DNA of 64,000 nt from Sinotaia quadrata. Its lineage: Eukaryota > Mollusca > Gastropoda > Architaenioglossa > Viviparidae. The stretch is taken from positions 105,177,875 through 105,241,874 of the forward strand of contig CM054179.1 of the NCBI GenBank assembly GCA_028829895.1, given 5' to 3'. Every line of letters begins with the position of its first letter. Position 1 is the stretch's first letter. This document shows, piece by piece, positions 25,641 to 38,125 of the stretch. The notes under the pieces were generated by a model that saw only the letters and a program-made list of their open reading frames with translations, was not told the origin of the DNA and did no database searches. Made by a program: the position numbers and the translations under genes.

Positions 25641-25862
25641 AAAAATATGTGATCCAATACAGTTATTGTGTCATCTTTTACCCCCCGTACTGTTTAAAAT
25701 ACGTGATCCAATACAGTTATTGTGTCATCTTTTACCCCCGTACTGTTTAAAAATACGTGATCCAATACAGTTATTGTGTCATCTTTTACCCCCCGTACTG
25801 TTTAAAATACGTGATCCAATACAGTTATTGTGTCATCTTTTACCCCCGTACTGTTTAAAAAC
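25641..25862. repeat. About 54-bp minisatellite, 4 copies
   Basis: Unit contains GTGATCCAATACAGTTATTG. Spacing is 53-55 bp. The plus-strand frame DPIQLLCHLLPP stays open by chance; no splice context supports coding. Confidence 0.92.
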
Positions 25863-27616
<1,754 letters not shown>

Positions 27617-27774
27617 CATCAATAACTATAGATTTTTTTTTAAAGGAAGAAGGCTTAGTTCGTGCTATTGTTTCTGTGATACCAGGAAACTTACAGAACA
27701 AAAGCTTCCGGTTATAGGTGATATCACAGACCAGTCAGAAGGACCAAAGCATAAGCCTAACAGCAAGTTAATTG

Positions 27775-27866
<92 letters not shown>

Positions 27867-27869
27867 TCA
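27775..27869 (+). repeat. (TTTC)n microsatellite
   Basis: About 23 units of CTTT. Confidence 0.97.
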
Positions 27870-28853
27870 TTTTAATAGGGGCGGGTGTAATTATATTTAT
27901 AGAGACTTACACTAAACATAGACCTACCACAAAGTCTCAGACCTACCACGAAAATCGCTAAGCCGTGCATAAAAAGTAATTTCTCACTTCACGTGCTCCC
28001 CTGCAAATCTATTTAGTTTTTCATTCATTATCACTGTCTGGTTTTTGCCTTCATATATTTGGTGCGCCCTGAGTCAAAATCTGGATTTACCAGTTATCCG
28101 CATAATTTCACGTCACCATTGTTGATTTTAGCGCTCATCGACGTAGATATCTTTACAATTTGGCCTCAGTCTATGGGATTTTTCTACTGTACCAAAACCA
28201 AAACCACTCTATTGACAGAAGAACATAGTCACATCTTACTTATCTCAGCTTCTGTTTTGACGTCACTGTGTGGATGCTAAGCATGTCTTGGCACTTTTAT
28301 CTTGTGTTTTGAAGACAATTGGAACAAAAAATAAAAATGAAAATCAATATTCGTTTAAAGTGACTATTTGTATATGTCATGTGTTCCAACATTATGCGTT
28401 TGTTTTTATTTATAAATAAGACATTGTCCCTCCTCACCCTCTCAATATATCTCACTGCTCTTTATCTCACTGCTCTGTATCTCACTGCTCTTTATCCTGT
28501 TCTCGAATATTACCTAGACAGAATTCATAACCTGTTCATTGATGGTCGCTAGTTTTTATTTCCTTTTCAGTCATTGCCTTAAAACAAAGGATATTAGTGT
28601 TTTAATTCTCTGATGTACGTGTTACAAGGATTAGCTAGAGGAAAAATGACATTTATAATAGGTGACCGCAGTCATTACATCAACCCCTACTCATAAATGA
28701 CGTATACAAGCCAGGCATCAAGATAAAGACTCACGAACAACTAGTCTTATTTGTTTCGTATTTACAAGAGAGTGTTGTAGCACCTTTAAGTTAGAGTTTT
28801 GCATTGCAGTAATGAAATAACAGAATATAGAGAGACATAATCTTCATCCTCAC
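27870..28853. other. Intron of gene B, nothing recognised
   Basis: No supported exon. Contains a short triplicated CTCACTGCTCT motif near 28450-28490. Confidence 0.4.
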
Positions 28854-28895
28854 CTGAAGTGCTTCCCGAGTCTGATGAGGTGACAGTAATGTTAC
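28854..28895 (-). CDS. Receptor gene B, stalk exon
   Basis: 42 nt, phase 1-1, acceptor TTATTTTTACAG and donor G|GTGAGGA. It encodes (G)NITVTSSDSGSTS(G): Ser/Thr-rich with an NIT sequon, as expected for an O- and N-glycosylated juxtamembrane stalk. It sits between the Ig and TM exons. Confidence 0.75.
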
Positions 28896-28934
28896 CTGTA
28901 AAAATAATATTGAAAATAAAATTACCATCTAGTG

Positions 28935-29090
28935 CAGGGATTCTTAAACTGGGGTCCAAGGACTCACAAGGGGTCCATGGATGCGCTTCAGAGGTCCGTG
29001 AAAGTCAAATATTCACTATATTTTTATATTTCGTTTATGTGCATTTTTCTAGGGAGGGGTCCGTGACTCAAAAAAGGTTAAGAACCACTG
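28935..29090. mobile_element. hAT-like MITE
   Basis: 156 bp with imperfect terminal inverted repeats: left CAGGGATTCTTAAACTGGGG and right end reading inward CAGTGGTTCTTAACCTTTTT. It is flanked by a degraded 8-bp duplication (ATCTAGTG and AATTAGTG). Short length, GGGGTCC/GGACCCC interior and 8-bp target site fit non-autonomous hAT elements. It sits 40 bp from the gene B stalk exon. Confidence 0.75.
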
Positions 29091-29819
29091 AATTAGTGAA
29101 CTAAATTTCTGGTTGGTTGTTCGGAAACTTCATTTGAATCATACAACATCCATTTATGTTCTGTCAGATTAATAAGAATATGACAACTCAGTCTGAGATT
29201 TTCTACCTGTGTTTATTTTGCTTGCTTTCTGCTTTAGCTCAAATTCTTGTTTGCTTTTTATTTGTAACAGTGGTGTTCAAAAGGTTGATTATTATAACAG
29301 ACTAAATATTTATACAACGTAAACATAATCGTTTTTCTCTATTGTACTCTCTCTTTTATAATATTTGCTCTACGGCAAAGTGAGCAAACTGCGTTAGTGC
29401 TGCATCTCTCTCCTTTCACTTTGTCACACATTTGCTCTAAAACAATGTGAACATACTGAATTAGTGTTGCAAACTGCGTTATGTGTTGGTCTCGTCATAA
29501 AAGGTCTTGCAGATTTTTTATGCCTGAAAGAGTTATAACTAATTAGCAAATGTCGGGATCGTTCAAATGACATTGTTTAGTCAGAAACGTAACCACTGGC
29601 AAATGAATGGACCACTGGCAAAGAAAACAAAATTAACATTAAAGAAATCGTGATGGGGTGGAGGGTGGATGAGTCAGGTGATTGTTGGTTTTTACAACTG
29701 CCCTAATATTAATAACACTAATGAGTATTTCAGTATTTGAGCTAATTCTTCGAAAGAGCTCTAAGGACTTAACAACCAAGCTAAACTCAAAATTCAAATT
29801 CATGAGAGAAAAATCCCCG
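29091..29819. other. Intron of gene B, nothing recognised
   Basis: No exon or clear repeat unit. Confidence 0.4.
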
Positions 29820-29890
29820 TGACTAAGACTCGAACCCATGTCCTTCTGCATGCGAGGCTAGCTCAGTAATTATGCTCCTCTAGCGGTCTG
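29820..29890 (-). repeat. tRNA-derived SINE fragment
   Basis: On the minus strand GCATGCAGAAGGACATGGGT TCGAGTCTT has a Pol III B-box-like GGTTCGAGTC and an anticodon-arm-like TCGCATGCAGA upstream, resembling tRNA-Ala(TGC) heads. A relative lies at 32795-32860. It has no intact cloverleaf and is not a functional tRNA. Confidence 0.5.
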
Positions 29891-30224
29891 TTAGTCCAAA
29901 ATTAAATTAAGGGTCGCGTGGTGAGTTGTTGTTAGTATAAAAGACACAACTTAGAAATATATAAAATATTACTGATTGTTCTTTTGATAAAAAAAAAAAG
30001 AACATAAGATTAATACACAGACATATAAACAATTATTTAAACCATGAACTAACATTGAGGAGTGGGGGTATTAACTTACTAAACAATGCAAATAGTCAGT
30101 CTAGATTAAAATAAAGATAGATCTCCATATAAAAATTAAGCTATTTTTTAAAGTTAATTAACTAACTATCTGCAGTTTAATAACAAGATTATTATAACTT
30201 CCATTTTAATTTGAAATGACGTAC

Positions 30225-30557
30225 CTTTTGTGATATTTATGTAACACGTGATATTTGTAAGATTACCGATATTCGTAGCATGTATTTCAGATAGATAACA
30301 TTTGTAGCTTTTCGTCTCTGCATTTGCAAAGTTCTCTAGGACACGTAAAGTTACGGTGACGTCATCATAGAAGCATGAGTGAAATGAACTGGTTGTCTCG
30401 CACCTTGTGCCCTTAAGTTTAGCACTATAGTTCACTAATAACAACTCAGTGTCGTTCAACATCTCGTACAAAACCACTGACGTCACTGGTGTCGATGCAT
30501 TACAAGTTACAATGAACAGATTTTCAAATCCTTCCAAGATATTCTCCCACAAACTAC
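30225..30557 (-). CDS. Receptor gene B, Ig-like domain exon
   Basis: 333 nt (111 codons), phase 1-1, acceptor CATTTCCAG and donor G|GTACGTC. It starts SLWENILEGFENLFIVTC and ends TNITCYINITK. Cysteines at IVTCNAS, GTRCETT, HSCFYDD, SYKCYLS and NITCYIN match the shared C...C-x8-C...C scheme, with one extra near the C-terminus. Several N-glycosylation sequons (NAS, NDT, NYS, NLT, NIT, NIT). The N-terminal LWE-x6-GFEN-x4-VTCNAS pattern is shared with gene C and makes it a family signature. Ligand unknown. Confidence 0.85.
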
Positions 30558-30999
30558 CTGGAAATGAAGGGAAAAAAGAGTTTGCATGAACAAATTTGTA
30601 ACAATAACTTCACATACGTATGTAACAGGTAAACGTTACGCACTTTGCCCCAGATAATCAAATATTTGGGGAGTTATAAACAGAGAATAAAATTACAAAA
30701 TAAATAAAAGAATACATTTAGAAACTAATATTATAAAACACAACACTTTTAAACAACTACGGTTATTTTGGGGGGTGGGTGGGTATGTAAAGAAACGTCA
30801 CGTGGGCTTATAAGGAATTTACAAATTAAAATAACAATGTAAAGGTCATGTTCTGACACATCACCTTCTGAAAAAATAAATTTAAAATAAAATAGGAAAG
30901 AAAGCATGTGTTAGGAATATGTTGTTAAGCTTCGAGTACTGGCTCTAAAGTCTAAAGTAACATCAGAAAGAGAAGGGGGAAATACTCCTGCGCTTGACC
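30558..30999. other. Upstream of gene B Ig exon, no signal-peptide exon found
   Basis: A signal-peptide exon is expected upstream. None with a phase 1 donor and hydrophobic ATG frame was recognised between here and 34.5 kb. Confidence 0.4.
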
Positions 31000-32360
31000 T
31001 TTTCCCCTGATAGGTCCACGGTCACCTCTGACCTGCATGCATGGTGGTACGTTGACCTGCCTCTGCATGCCCGCGTATTTTATAGGTCAGGCACTCAATC
31101 CGAAAGGGTTCCATCTCTTCTGTTTCCTTATACTACTGGTGGTCTGGGATGCCATATTCTTAGAAGTAAATCCTATCCAGTGCCCTCGGCAAAAGTGAAG
31201 GTAAGAGCAGTGTTCTGTCACATTAGCAGGCCATTTCCATTGTCCTTTGCAAGATGTGAATTAACTCCCTTGGTTACATGATAACTTGCACAGGAGTGTT
31301 TGGGGAGGTGGAGTACATTTAAGTGCTAAAACTAAGGTCTGGGATGCTTCCCACAAGAATGGTTATGTCACGAGTTCAACCGGACTTGCTGATCAAATGC
31401 TGCAGACGTCCCAGAATTCTTTGGCCACATCTCGAGCTCAAGCCAGTCAGTGACTGATGTGAAAGCAAAATGCTAAATCTGCAAAATACTGGCGGGGAAA
31501 AGCTTTGAAGGCAGGGTGGAAAGTATATTGGGAGCCAGTCTTCAATATGGAAGGAAGAAGACTGAGGCTGGACCCTCTCCTCATGAAGGGATCCACTGAC
31601 ATTCTGCTTGATCTAACAGTAATATGGGACAGCACTCTGGAAAAGATGCCTATGGCAAGATGAAGAAAATGGGAAAAGAATGGATGTCTGAAAGCGAAGA
31701 TTGCAAACAAGTACCTGAAAGGAGTGGAAAAGCCTTCTGTGGTCACCAGAGGATGGTTGCCAGGGATGAATTCCAAAATCGACAATCCAATGAAACGTTA
31801 CCAAATTCGCCTTGACCACTTTGAGTCTCAGCAACACCATTCGTTTGTTTAACCTGGTCATGGATTAAATGACCACAACAAGGCAAAGGCCTCACTGGTG
31901 AGACTGGGATGCTGGAGAAGTTGCGCTCCTGCCGCTAGCCAGTGGAATGTTGTTATAGCATTGCAACCATGCTTGCCCTGGACCATTGAAGGTGGGCATC
32001 TTACATGGGTGCAGATCTTGGAATTGCCCCCCCCCCCCGCCTCAGCGGTATGAGATGTTCTTTTACCTCAAGTGTTGAGTGGCTGGTCTGGAACTCCTCT
32101 CACTCCCATACCAGGATGCCGATGGCTAATCCATCCAATATGGCCTAAATCACGACCTCCTGTTTTGTAGATGCCGAAAGGTCACAATCGGGTGCCCACT
32201 GGTACCTGAAGGTGGTGGCAAAGGATGAGAGGGACCATCCCTGTATGGTCTCTCACATGATGATGCCGGTGTGAGTAGGGCTGAAAAGTTACGAAAAACA
32301 AAACTACAACTCTGTTCCACTACAAATCCTTGGGGTGGGGGAGATTATGGTGCCTGAGTT
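31000..32360. repeat. Unclassified GC-richer block, probable old transposon remnant
   Basis: Base composition is clearly richer in GC than the surroundings, with a 13-bp C homopolymer near 32027-32039 and broken open frames on both strands (about 31447-31861). It reads like a decayed element or processed insert, but no named domain was recognised. Confidence 0.35.
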
Positions 32361-32794
32361 GTGGTGCTCAAACTGCCCTCATCAAGCGTGGATTTAGCAT
32401 AGCTAGATAGAGAGACCTTTCATGTGAGTAAATCTGAGTTGCTCGTGGAGCAACGGTGCTCCAACGATTTTCCACCTGAAAATTATTCACCATCGGCCAT
32501 TTCAGAGTAGATGTTACATCAGTTTCTATGAATTGTAGCCAAAGCATGTTGACGCTCTTATGGTGATAATGGAGAAGAGATGACGATTTAATGATAATAA
32601 TAATAATAATAATGGAATTGACAATGATGATAATTTTCACAATATGACTCAATATTAATAAGGAAGAAAAATAATAAGAAAGAAAATATGAAGTTATTTA
32701 TGCATATTCTTCAAAAGCCCAATGTGCATACAAACATGCTGCTAAACTCGACAATCATTAGCAGGGAAGTGGGTGAGGATCAACCAAAAATTAA

Positions 32795-32860
32795 AATCAA
32801 AGTGATCTGGGTTTGAACATAAGACTTGCATGCAAGACTAGCTCCTTTCACGTCACAGCT
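32795..32860 (-). repeat. tRNA-derived SINE fragment, second copy
   Basis: The minus strand has GAGCTAGTCTTGCATGCAAG then TCTTATGTTCAAACCC, aligning with the fragment at 29820-29890 (GAGCTAGCCTCGCATGCAGA). B-box-like GTTCAAACCC. Confidence 0.45.
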
Positions 32861-33100
32861 AGCAAAATGCAAAAACTAGTACATTTCACGTCACAGCTAG
32901 CAAAAGACAAAGACTAGCTTCTTTCACCTCACATCTAGCAAAATACAAAACTAGCTTTTTTCACCTCACATCTAACAAAATACAAAGACTAGCTTCTTTC
33001 ACCTCACAGCTAACAAAATACAAAGACTAGCTTCTTTCACCTCACAGCTAACAAAATATAAAGACTAGCTTCTTTCACCTCACAGCTAACAAAATATAAA
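32861..33100. repeat. About 38-bp minisatellite, 6 copies
   Basis: Unit contains GACTAGCTTCTTTCACCTCA followed by CAGCTAACAAAATACAAA. It appears to have grown from the tail of the SINE fragment beside it. Confidence 0.9.
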
Positions 33101-33889
33101 ATCGTTTCAAGATTACTTTTTGTGAACAAAGCCTACAATTAAATACGTTCATTTGATCTATAGTTCTAATCCAGCAGCAAAAGGCGAATGTTCCCATTAT
33201 AACCTCACACTAACACCTTTGTCACTGAAGTATCTATTACACGCTTAGTGCTGCAAGATGTTTAAAAACTTACACTGCAATTTTCCTTGAGATGAACACA
33301 TCCTGTGGAAGCATAAGTGTAGTAAATACAGTACACACACCACTCTGACATAGCATCCCATGTTGTGTGTTGTTCTAACCTTGGAGTCTTCTGTACACGT
33401 TAGTTGTGTCTTTTTTTTTTATTAAGGCCAAGTTTGCAAGGAACACGGAACTGTCTTTAATCTACTTCTTTCATTCGCTACATTATAATTTTATCCATTT
33501 CACTTTCGGTTTAAGAACATCACATAAATAACATTTTTGAATCTAGCATTATTTCCCTTTCCGACATTGTATCATATTTCACTTCCCTATATGCTGTTGG
33601 TTAGTTGTTTTTTTGGTTTAGGTGTGTTAGGTGTGTGTGTGTGTTGGCATTCCTCATAAATAATTAATATCTATGACAGGATAACAGTTGAGGTCGTCAC
33701 TCCAGGTAGCTTGTACTAGCCCCCAGAGGAATGATTTCCTCACAGATAAAACAAGACAAGGACAAACTCAGGACATACATTAGACAGACGTGATGATTAC
33801 ACTTATGGATGTCACACTAGATTAAAATAAGGAAACTGACACAACCATGGATGAAAATTCGACAAGAAACTTTATATAAACAATCAAAG
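33101..33889. other. Intergenic B-C, nothing firm
   Basis: A GTAAGT donor on the minus strand at 33266-33271 has no convincing exon. Otherwise featureless. Confidence 0.4.
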
Positions 33890-34410
33890 AAAATTTTTAA
33901 AAAGGAACAATAATTAATAAAGTACATTCAATGACAAATTACATATAATACTTCCTAACTAATTCAGAGAATCAATAGCCACTTTAGTTTCGTGTTAGAC
34001 TGAAAGTTATGAATGTCACAGTTCTTTCTAAATCTTTCCGCTTTTTGTAGAATTGCGCCTTTCAGTAAAGTTAGTGTGCACACTCCTTTTCAATGCTCGG
34101 ATACTCAGAAGGTATAAGATAAAGATTCAACACAACGCTGGCATTAAAACAAAATTTTTAAAAAGGAACAATAATTAATAAAGTACATTCAATGACAAAT
34201 TACATATAATACTTCCTAACTAATTCAGAGAATCAATAGCCACTTTAGTTTCGTGTTAGACTGAAAGTTATGAATGTCACAGTTCTTTCTAAATCTTTCC
34301 GCTTTTTGTAGAATTGCGCCTTTCAGTAAAGTTAGTGTGCACACTCCTTTTCAATGCTCGGATACTCAGAAGGTATAAGATAAAGATTCAACACAACAAA
34401 GCATTAAAAC
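33890..34410. repeat. 261-bp tandem duplication
   Basis: 33890-34150 is repeated at 34151-34410 almost base for base. The only differences seen are at the junction (CAACGCTGGCATT against CAACAAAGCATT). The near-identity implies a very recent event or an assembly duplication. Confidence 0.93.
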
Positions 34411-34600
34411 ATAAATTCTTTACAGCTCTGCAGCTCGTAGCCAACCAACGCTAGCTCCGCCCCCTATAACCTCTCACGCACTGCAAAGTATCGGTCGACC
34501 TACATTAGGTGCCCACTAATTAGTTGATCAGGTAGGTGGGTGAATCGGTGGATCTATAATTTAATAATGCATGTGTAAGAGACTGCTGACCATCATTTCT

Positions 34601-34700
34601 AATGAAACTACTCATCCAATTGGAAGTGATTTGCTTTGCTTCAGCAATTTCTAGCATATTCTCAACTCGAGTGGTTACTCCAAATCTGACACAGCAATGA
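34601..34700. repeat. 3'-flank module, copy 3 of 3
   Basis: Matches the start of the window (GAAACTACTCATCCAATTGG; CAATTTCTAGCATATTCTC). About 180 bp past the gene C stop codon. Confidence 0.6.
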
Positions 34701-34872
34701 TGATTGTTCTCATTTGTCTGTTGATGATACGAATTCACAGCAATGACGATTGTTCTCATTTGTCTGTTGATGACACGAATTCACTGTAATGACGATTGTT
34801 CTCATGTATCTGTTGATGACACGAATTCACTGTAATGACGATTGTTCTCATTTGTCTGTTGATGACACGAAT
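34701..34872. repeat. About 46-bp minisatellite in the gene C 3' region
   Basis: Unit contains TGTTGATGACACGAATTCAC followed by TGTAATGACGATTGTTCTCA. A matching array lies beside the gene D terminal exon (54893-55145). Confidence 0.92.
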
Positions 34873-34878
34873 ATTTTG

Positions 34879-35021
34879 TCAAAGATAAGTAATTGGTTCT
34901 GGAATGCGACACATGAATGCGCTGGAATATATATTGTCAAATACTCCTACCCGAATTTCCTTCTTATTGTCCCATGGTTCTTGATAGCAGACACTGGCAT
35001 CAGGAGTTGGCCGATCGGTAT
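34879..35021 (-). CDS. Receptor gene C, terminal cytoplasmic exon
   Basis: Minus-strand exon entering in phase 1 after acceptor AATAAAATGTGCAG, 47 codons to TGA (34879-34881). It encodes TDRPTPDASVCYQEPWDN, then KKEIRVGVFDNIYSSAFM and CRIPEPITYL. The YQEPWDN box matches gene B, and the whole exon is nearly identical to gene D (55186-55325) apart from one Lys codon and the last residues. Tyrosines in VCYQEP and DNIYSSAF are candidate phosphorylation sites (inference). Confidence 0.82.
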
Positions 35022-35884
35022 CTGCACATTTTATTTTTAGAAATCATGTATGAGTCAACAGAAGTAAAACATGAAACAGAGAGAGATCATGTGACAGGAA
35101 TGAATGGTTAAAAATAGAAAGTAGAGAGAAATAATTCAAATAAATTAATAACAACAAAATATGAAATTAAGAATCATTTTAGAGACAAATGAATGACAAA
35201 ATAGAAAATAGAGAGAAAGACAGCAGGAATTACTCCGTCCCAAAAGTGTTTATTATTGATAAAATATGACTCCGTTCCACAAAAATGTAGCATTTCGGTT
35301 TTATATACCATGGTATGATATATTTCAAACTTGGTTAACTTAAAAATAATTCCAACTTTTAATTTCTTTTTTAATACACTTCATCACACAGTTTCAACTC
35401 TACAACTAGAAGGATACAACTGTTGTCAAGTAGAAAACAATTTAGTCATATACATCACTCGCCGGGCTTTTGATTTGGTGATGGTGGTTGTGCTACTGCT
35501 GCTGCTAGTGGTGATGATGCTGGTGTGACAAACCTAAAGTTTACGCTATAATATACTCTCATTTTTATTTCATCGATTTCGTTTAAGATTTCAGTTCGTG
35601 TCGTTAAAGATGCTGGTTGATATAACGATATTTGTAGAGAGAACTTTGTTGAACACAGAAATAACTGAGAAAACTGTCAATGCAGCACTTTAATATACAC
35701 TCTTTGTGGAGGTAACATCATCCCACTTCCCACCCACTTCTATTCCTCTTTTATTAGTCTTTGGTGACGTATAGGTCGCCAGCTTTTAGTCAACCGTTTA
35801 AATGTCAATGCGGCAACTTTGAGATTGGGTTGAGCTGGCAAAAAATCCATAGCGAGTTCATTTTAAGAGAGAGAAACTGTTGGA

Positions 35885-36067
35885 ACAGAACTCTCCACCA
35901 CTTAGGCCTTCTATTTCCGGGGTAGTTCAAAATGGGTATTTTATATATATAACCGGCTTTTCGAGAGTGTATTGACAAGAGCAAAAATTCGTAAGCCGGT
36001 TATATATATAAAATACCCATTTTGAACTACCCCGGAAATAGAAGGCCTAAGTGGTGGAGAGTTCTGT
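35885..36067. repeat. Perfect 75-bp-arm palindrome with 33-nt loop
   Basis: Left arm 35885-35959 and right arm 35993-36067 are exact reverse complements (outer end ACAGAACTCTCCACC; inner end TATAACCGGCTT). The loop is 35960-35992. It lies where the duplicated C and D blocks lose collinearity. Confidence 0.95.
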
Positions 36068-36596
36068 AGATCATGTAGGTCATGTAGATCTACTAACACT
36101 GTTTTAGTGAATATCACTCAACACTCGGGGACTTGTAGCTCTGCAAACATTGTTTTGTATCAATAGATATCCGAAGGACTGCGATCTATAAAAGATTCAT
36201 GCTAAATTGCTGGATTATTTCCACTATCAATGAGGTAATGCCAAATACGGATTTTACATTCAACTATTGGTAGTCATTGCCAAATGATTTCCATGAGACA
36301 AAATAGCTTATTTTATTAAACTGTTGCTAAATATTTTAAAAATATTTTCTTCTAAATTACAGGTATTTTTGACATAAAAACTACAGGTTGACTAACTTAC
36401 ATCAAACTGTACTCAGTTAAGAGCACATTTTTATATGGCTGAAACATTTGCTGTAATTTTAAGTTGCACAGACAGTGAGTTGAGTTTGTAAACATTGCTT
36501 TATATATCATACTTCTTTGTTTAACGCAACCCGCGGTCTTTACCTTTTTCTTACTCATTATCTTCACCACTTTATTCATTACCTTCTGCCATTTAC

Positions 36597-36610
36597 ACAC
36601 ACACACACAC

Positions 36611-36657
<47 letters not shown>

Positions 36658-36660
36658 CAC
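36597..36660 (+). repeat. (CA)n microsatellite
   Basis: CA units with single G and A interruptions. Flanks match those of the (CA)n at 54318-54375. Confidence 0.95.
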
Positions 36661-36675
36661 ACCTTCCTTTTTTCG

Positions 36676-37730
36676 TTCTATAGATCCGTGAAAATAAAGT
36701 TTATTCATTAAAGTACCTCAATGTAAGATAACATAACAATCACGTCTACATTAGTTAAATGTAACAATGTCTACGCATTCACTGATCTAAATACTGTTCA
36801 TTTCATTTCTCATTGAAAAATGTTATTTTCTACCCTAAATTCCATCTTGTACATCATCATTTTTTTATTGTAACAACTTTTTTTCTACCAGACTGGTAGC
36901 AATGATAAATGTTTTACATTGCAAAGTTACAGAAACTGTGTAGAACTGGTTTACGCGAATACTGATTCTCTCCCTTGTTATGTCAATTCCTTCTCCAATT
37001 AAGTTACACTCACATTAATTAAAATAATAATGATTTTGCATTTAATTAATGAACTTTTAATTGGAAAATATAATATGATAATTATACTCTTAATGGGATA
37101 TTAACACTTATCTAATTCCACTTGACAGATCTTATAAGAGACCGTCTTCTGTCAGCTGACCCGTGATATTGTTCAAAGTCATTCCACTTCACATTGCACA
37201 CTATAGCCTAAACACTGTGACCTCTACAAGGAAGTAATGATCTAGATAAAATTAATATTTCTAAGGCCTCCCCACCCCAAACCTGCTAATTCGTTTTCAT
37301 GTCAATAAAATACACATAAGGAAGTATAAAGAAAAAGCAATAGATTTATTCAACCATTAAACAGTTACGGAAAGTATGTTAGAAATCAACAATAAAGTGT
37401 CATATAATGTATGTTTATACAGTGTTCATTCATTAATCCTCACTTTTTTAAATCACAAGTAATTACAACATTCTGTCATAATGTTTCAGTCTTATTATAG
37501 AAGAATTTGAGCTAGAAATTTATATAAATAAATAGTACAGGCTAATATTATGACTGTCATTGCTTGTTCTAAAGGTAATGTCAATTCACAGTCGTGACTT
37601 TTCTAAGGATTTGTTACTAATCAATAGTCATATAGTAATTAAAAAATAAGACAACACATAGTTTATGGAATCATAGATTCTTGGTAGTTCACTAAACCAA
37701 AGAAGTTACATTTCACTTCTTAGTGCTCTC
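36676..37730. other. Gene C intron, duplicated in gene D
   Basis: Collinear with about 58010-59140 (for example AAAGTACCTCAATGTAA and AAATGTTTTACATTGCAAAG). No exon seen. Confidence 0.7.
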
Positions 37731-38125
37731 CTACTTGTTACAATACCTCAGTACAATGAGCTACTTGTTACAATACCTCAGCACAATGAACTACTTGTTA
37801 CAATACCTCATCACAATAAGCTACTTGTTACAGTACCTCAGCACAATGAACTACTTGTTATAATACCTCATCACAATAAGCTACTTGTTACAGTACCTCA
37901 GCACAATCAGCTACTTGTTACAGTACCTCAGCACAATGAACTACTTGTTACAATACCTCATCACAATAAGCTACTTGTTACAGTACCTCAGCACAATCAG
38001 CTACTTGTTACAATACCTCAGCACAATGAGCTACTTGTTACAATACCTCAATACAATAAGCTACTTGTAACAGTACCTCAGCACAATCAGCTACTTGTTA
38101 CAGTACCTCAGCACAATGAGCTACT
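37731..38125. repeat. 30-bp minisatellite, 13 copies
   Basis: Unit CTACTTGTTACAATACCTCA plus GCACAATGAG, with exact 30-bp spacing. The homologous array at 59141-59370 has about 8 copies, so copy number changed after the C/D duplication. Confidence 0.97.

Noticed and set aside
29820..29890. Functional tRNA-Ala gene
   Set aside because: A B-box and anticodon-like arm are present, but acceptor stem and D arm do not form; a SINE fragment is more likely.
31447..31861. Broken open frames in the GC-richer 31-32 kb block
   Set aside because: Considered as a retroelement coding region, but no reverse transcriptase, integrase or other motif could be identified.
33262..33310. Small exon with GTAAGT donor upstream of gene B
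   Set aside because: The frame is short and polar and ends in phase 2, which does not fit the family's 5' exon.
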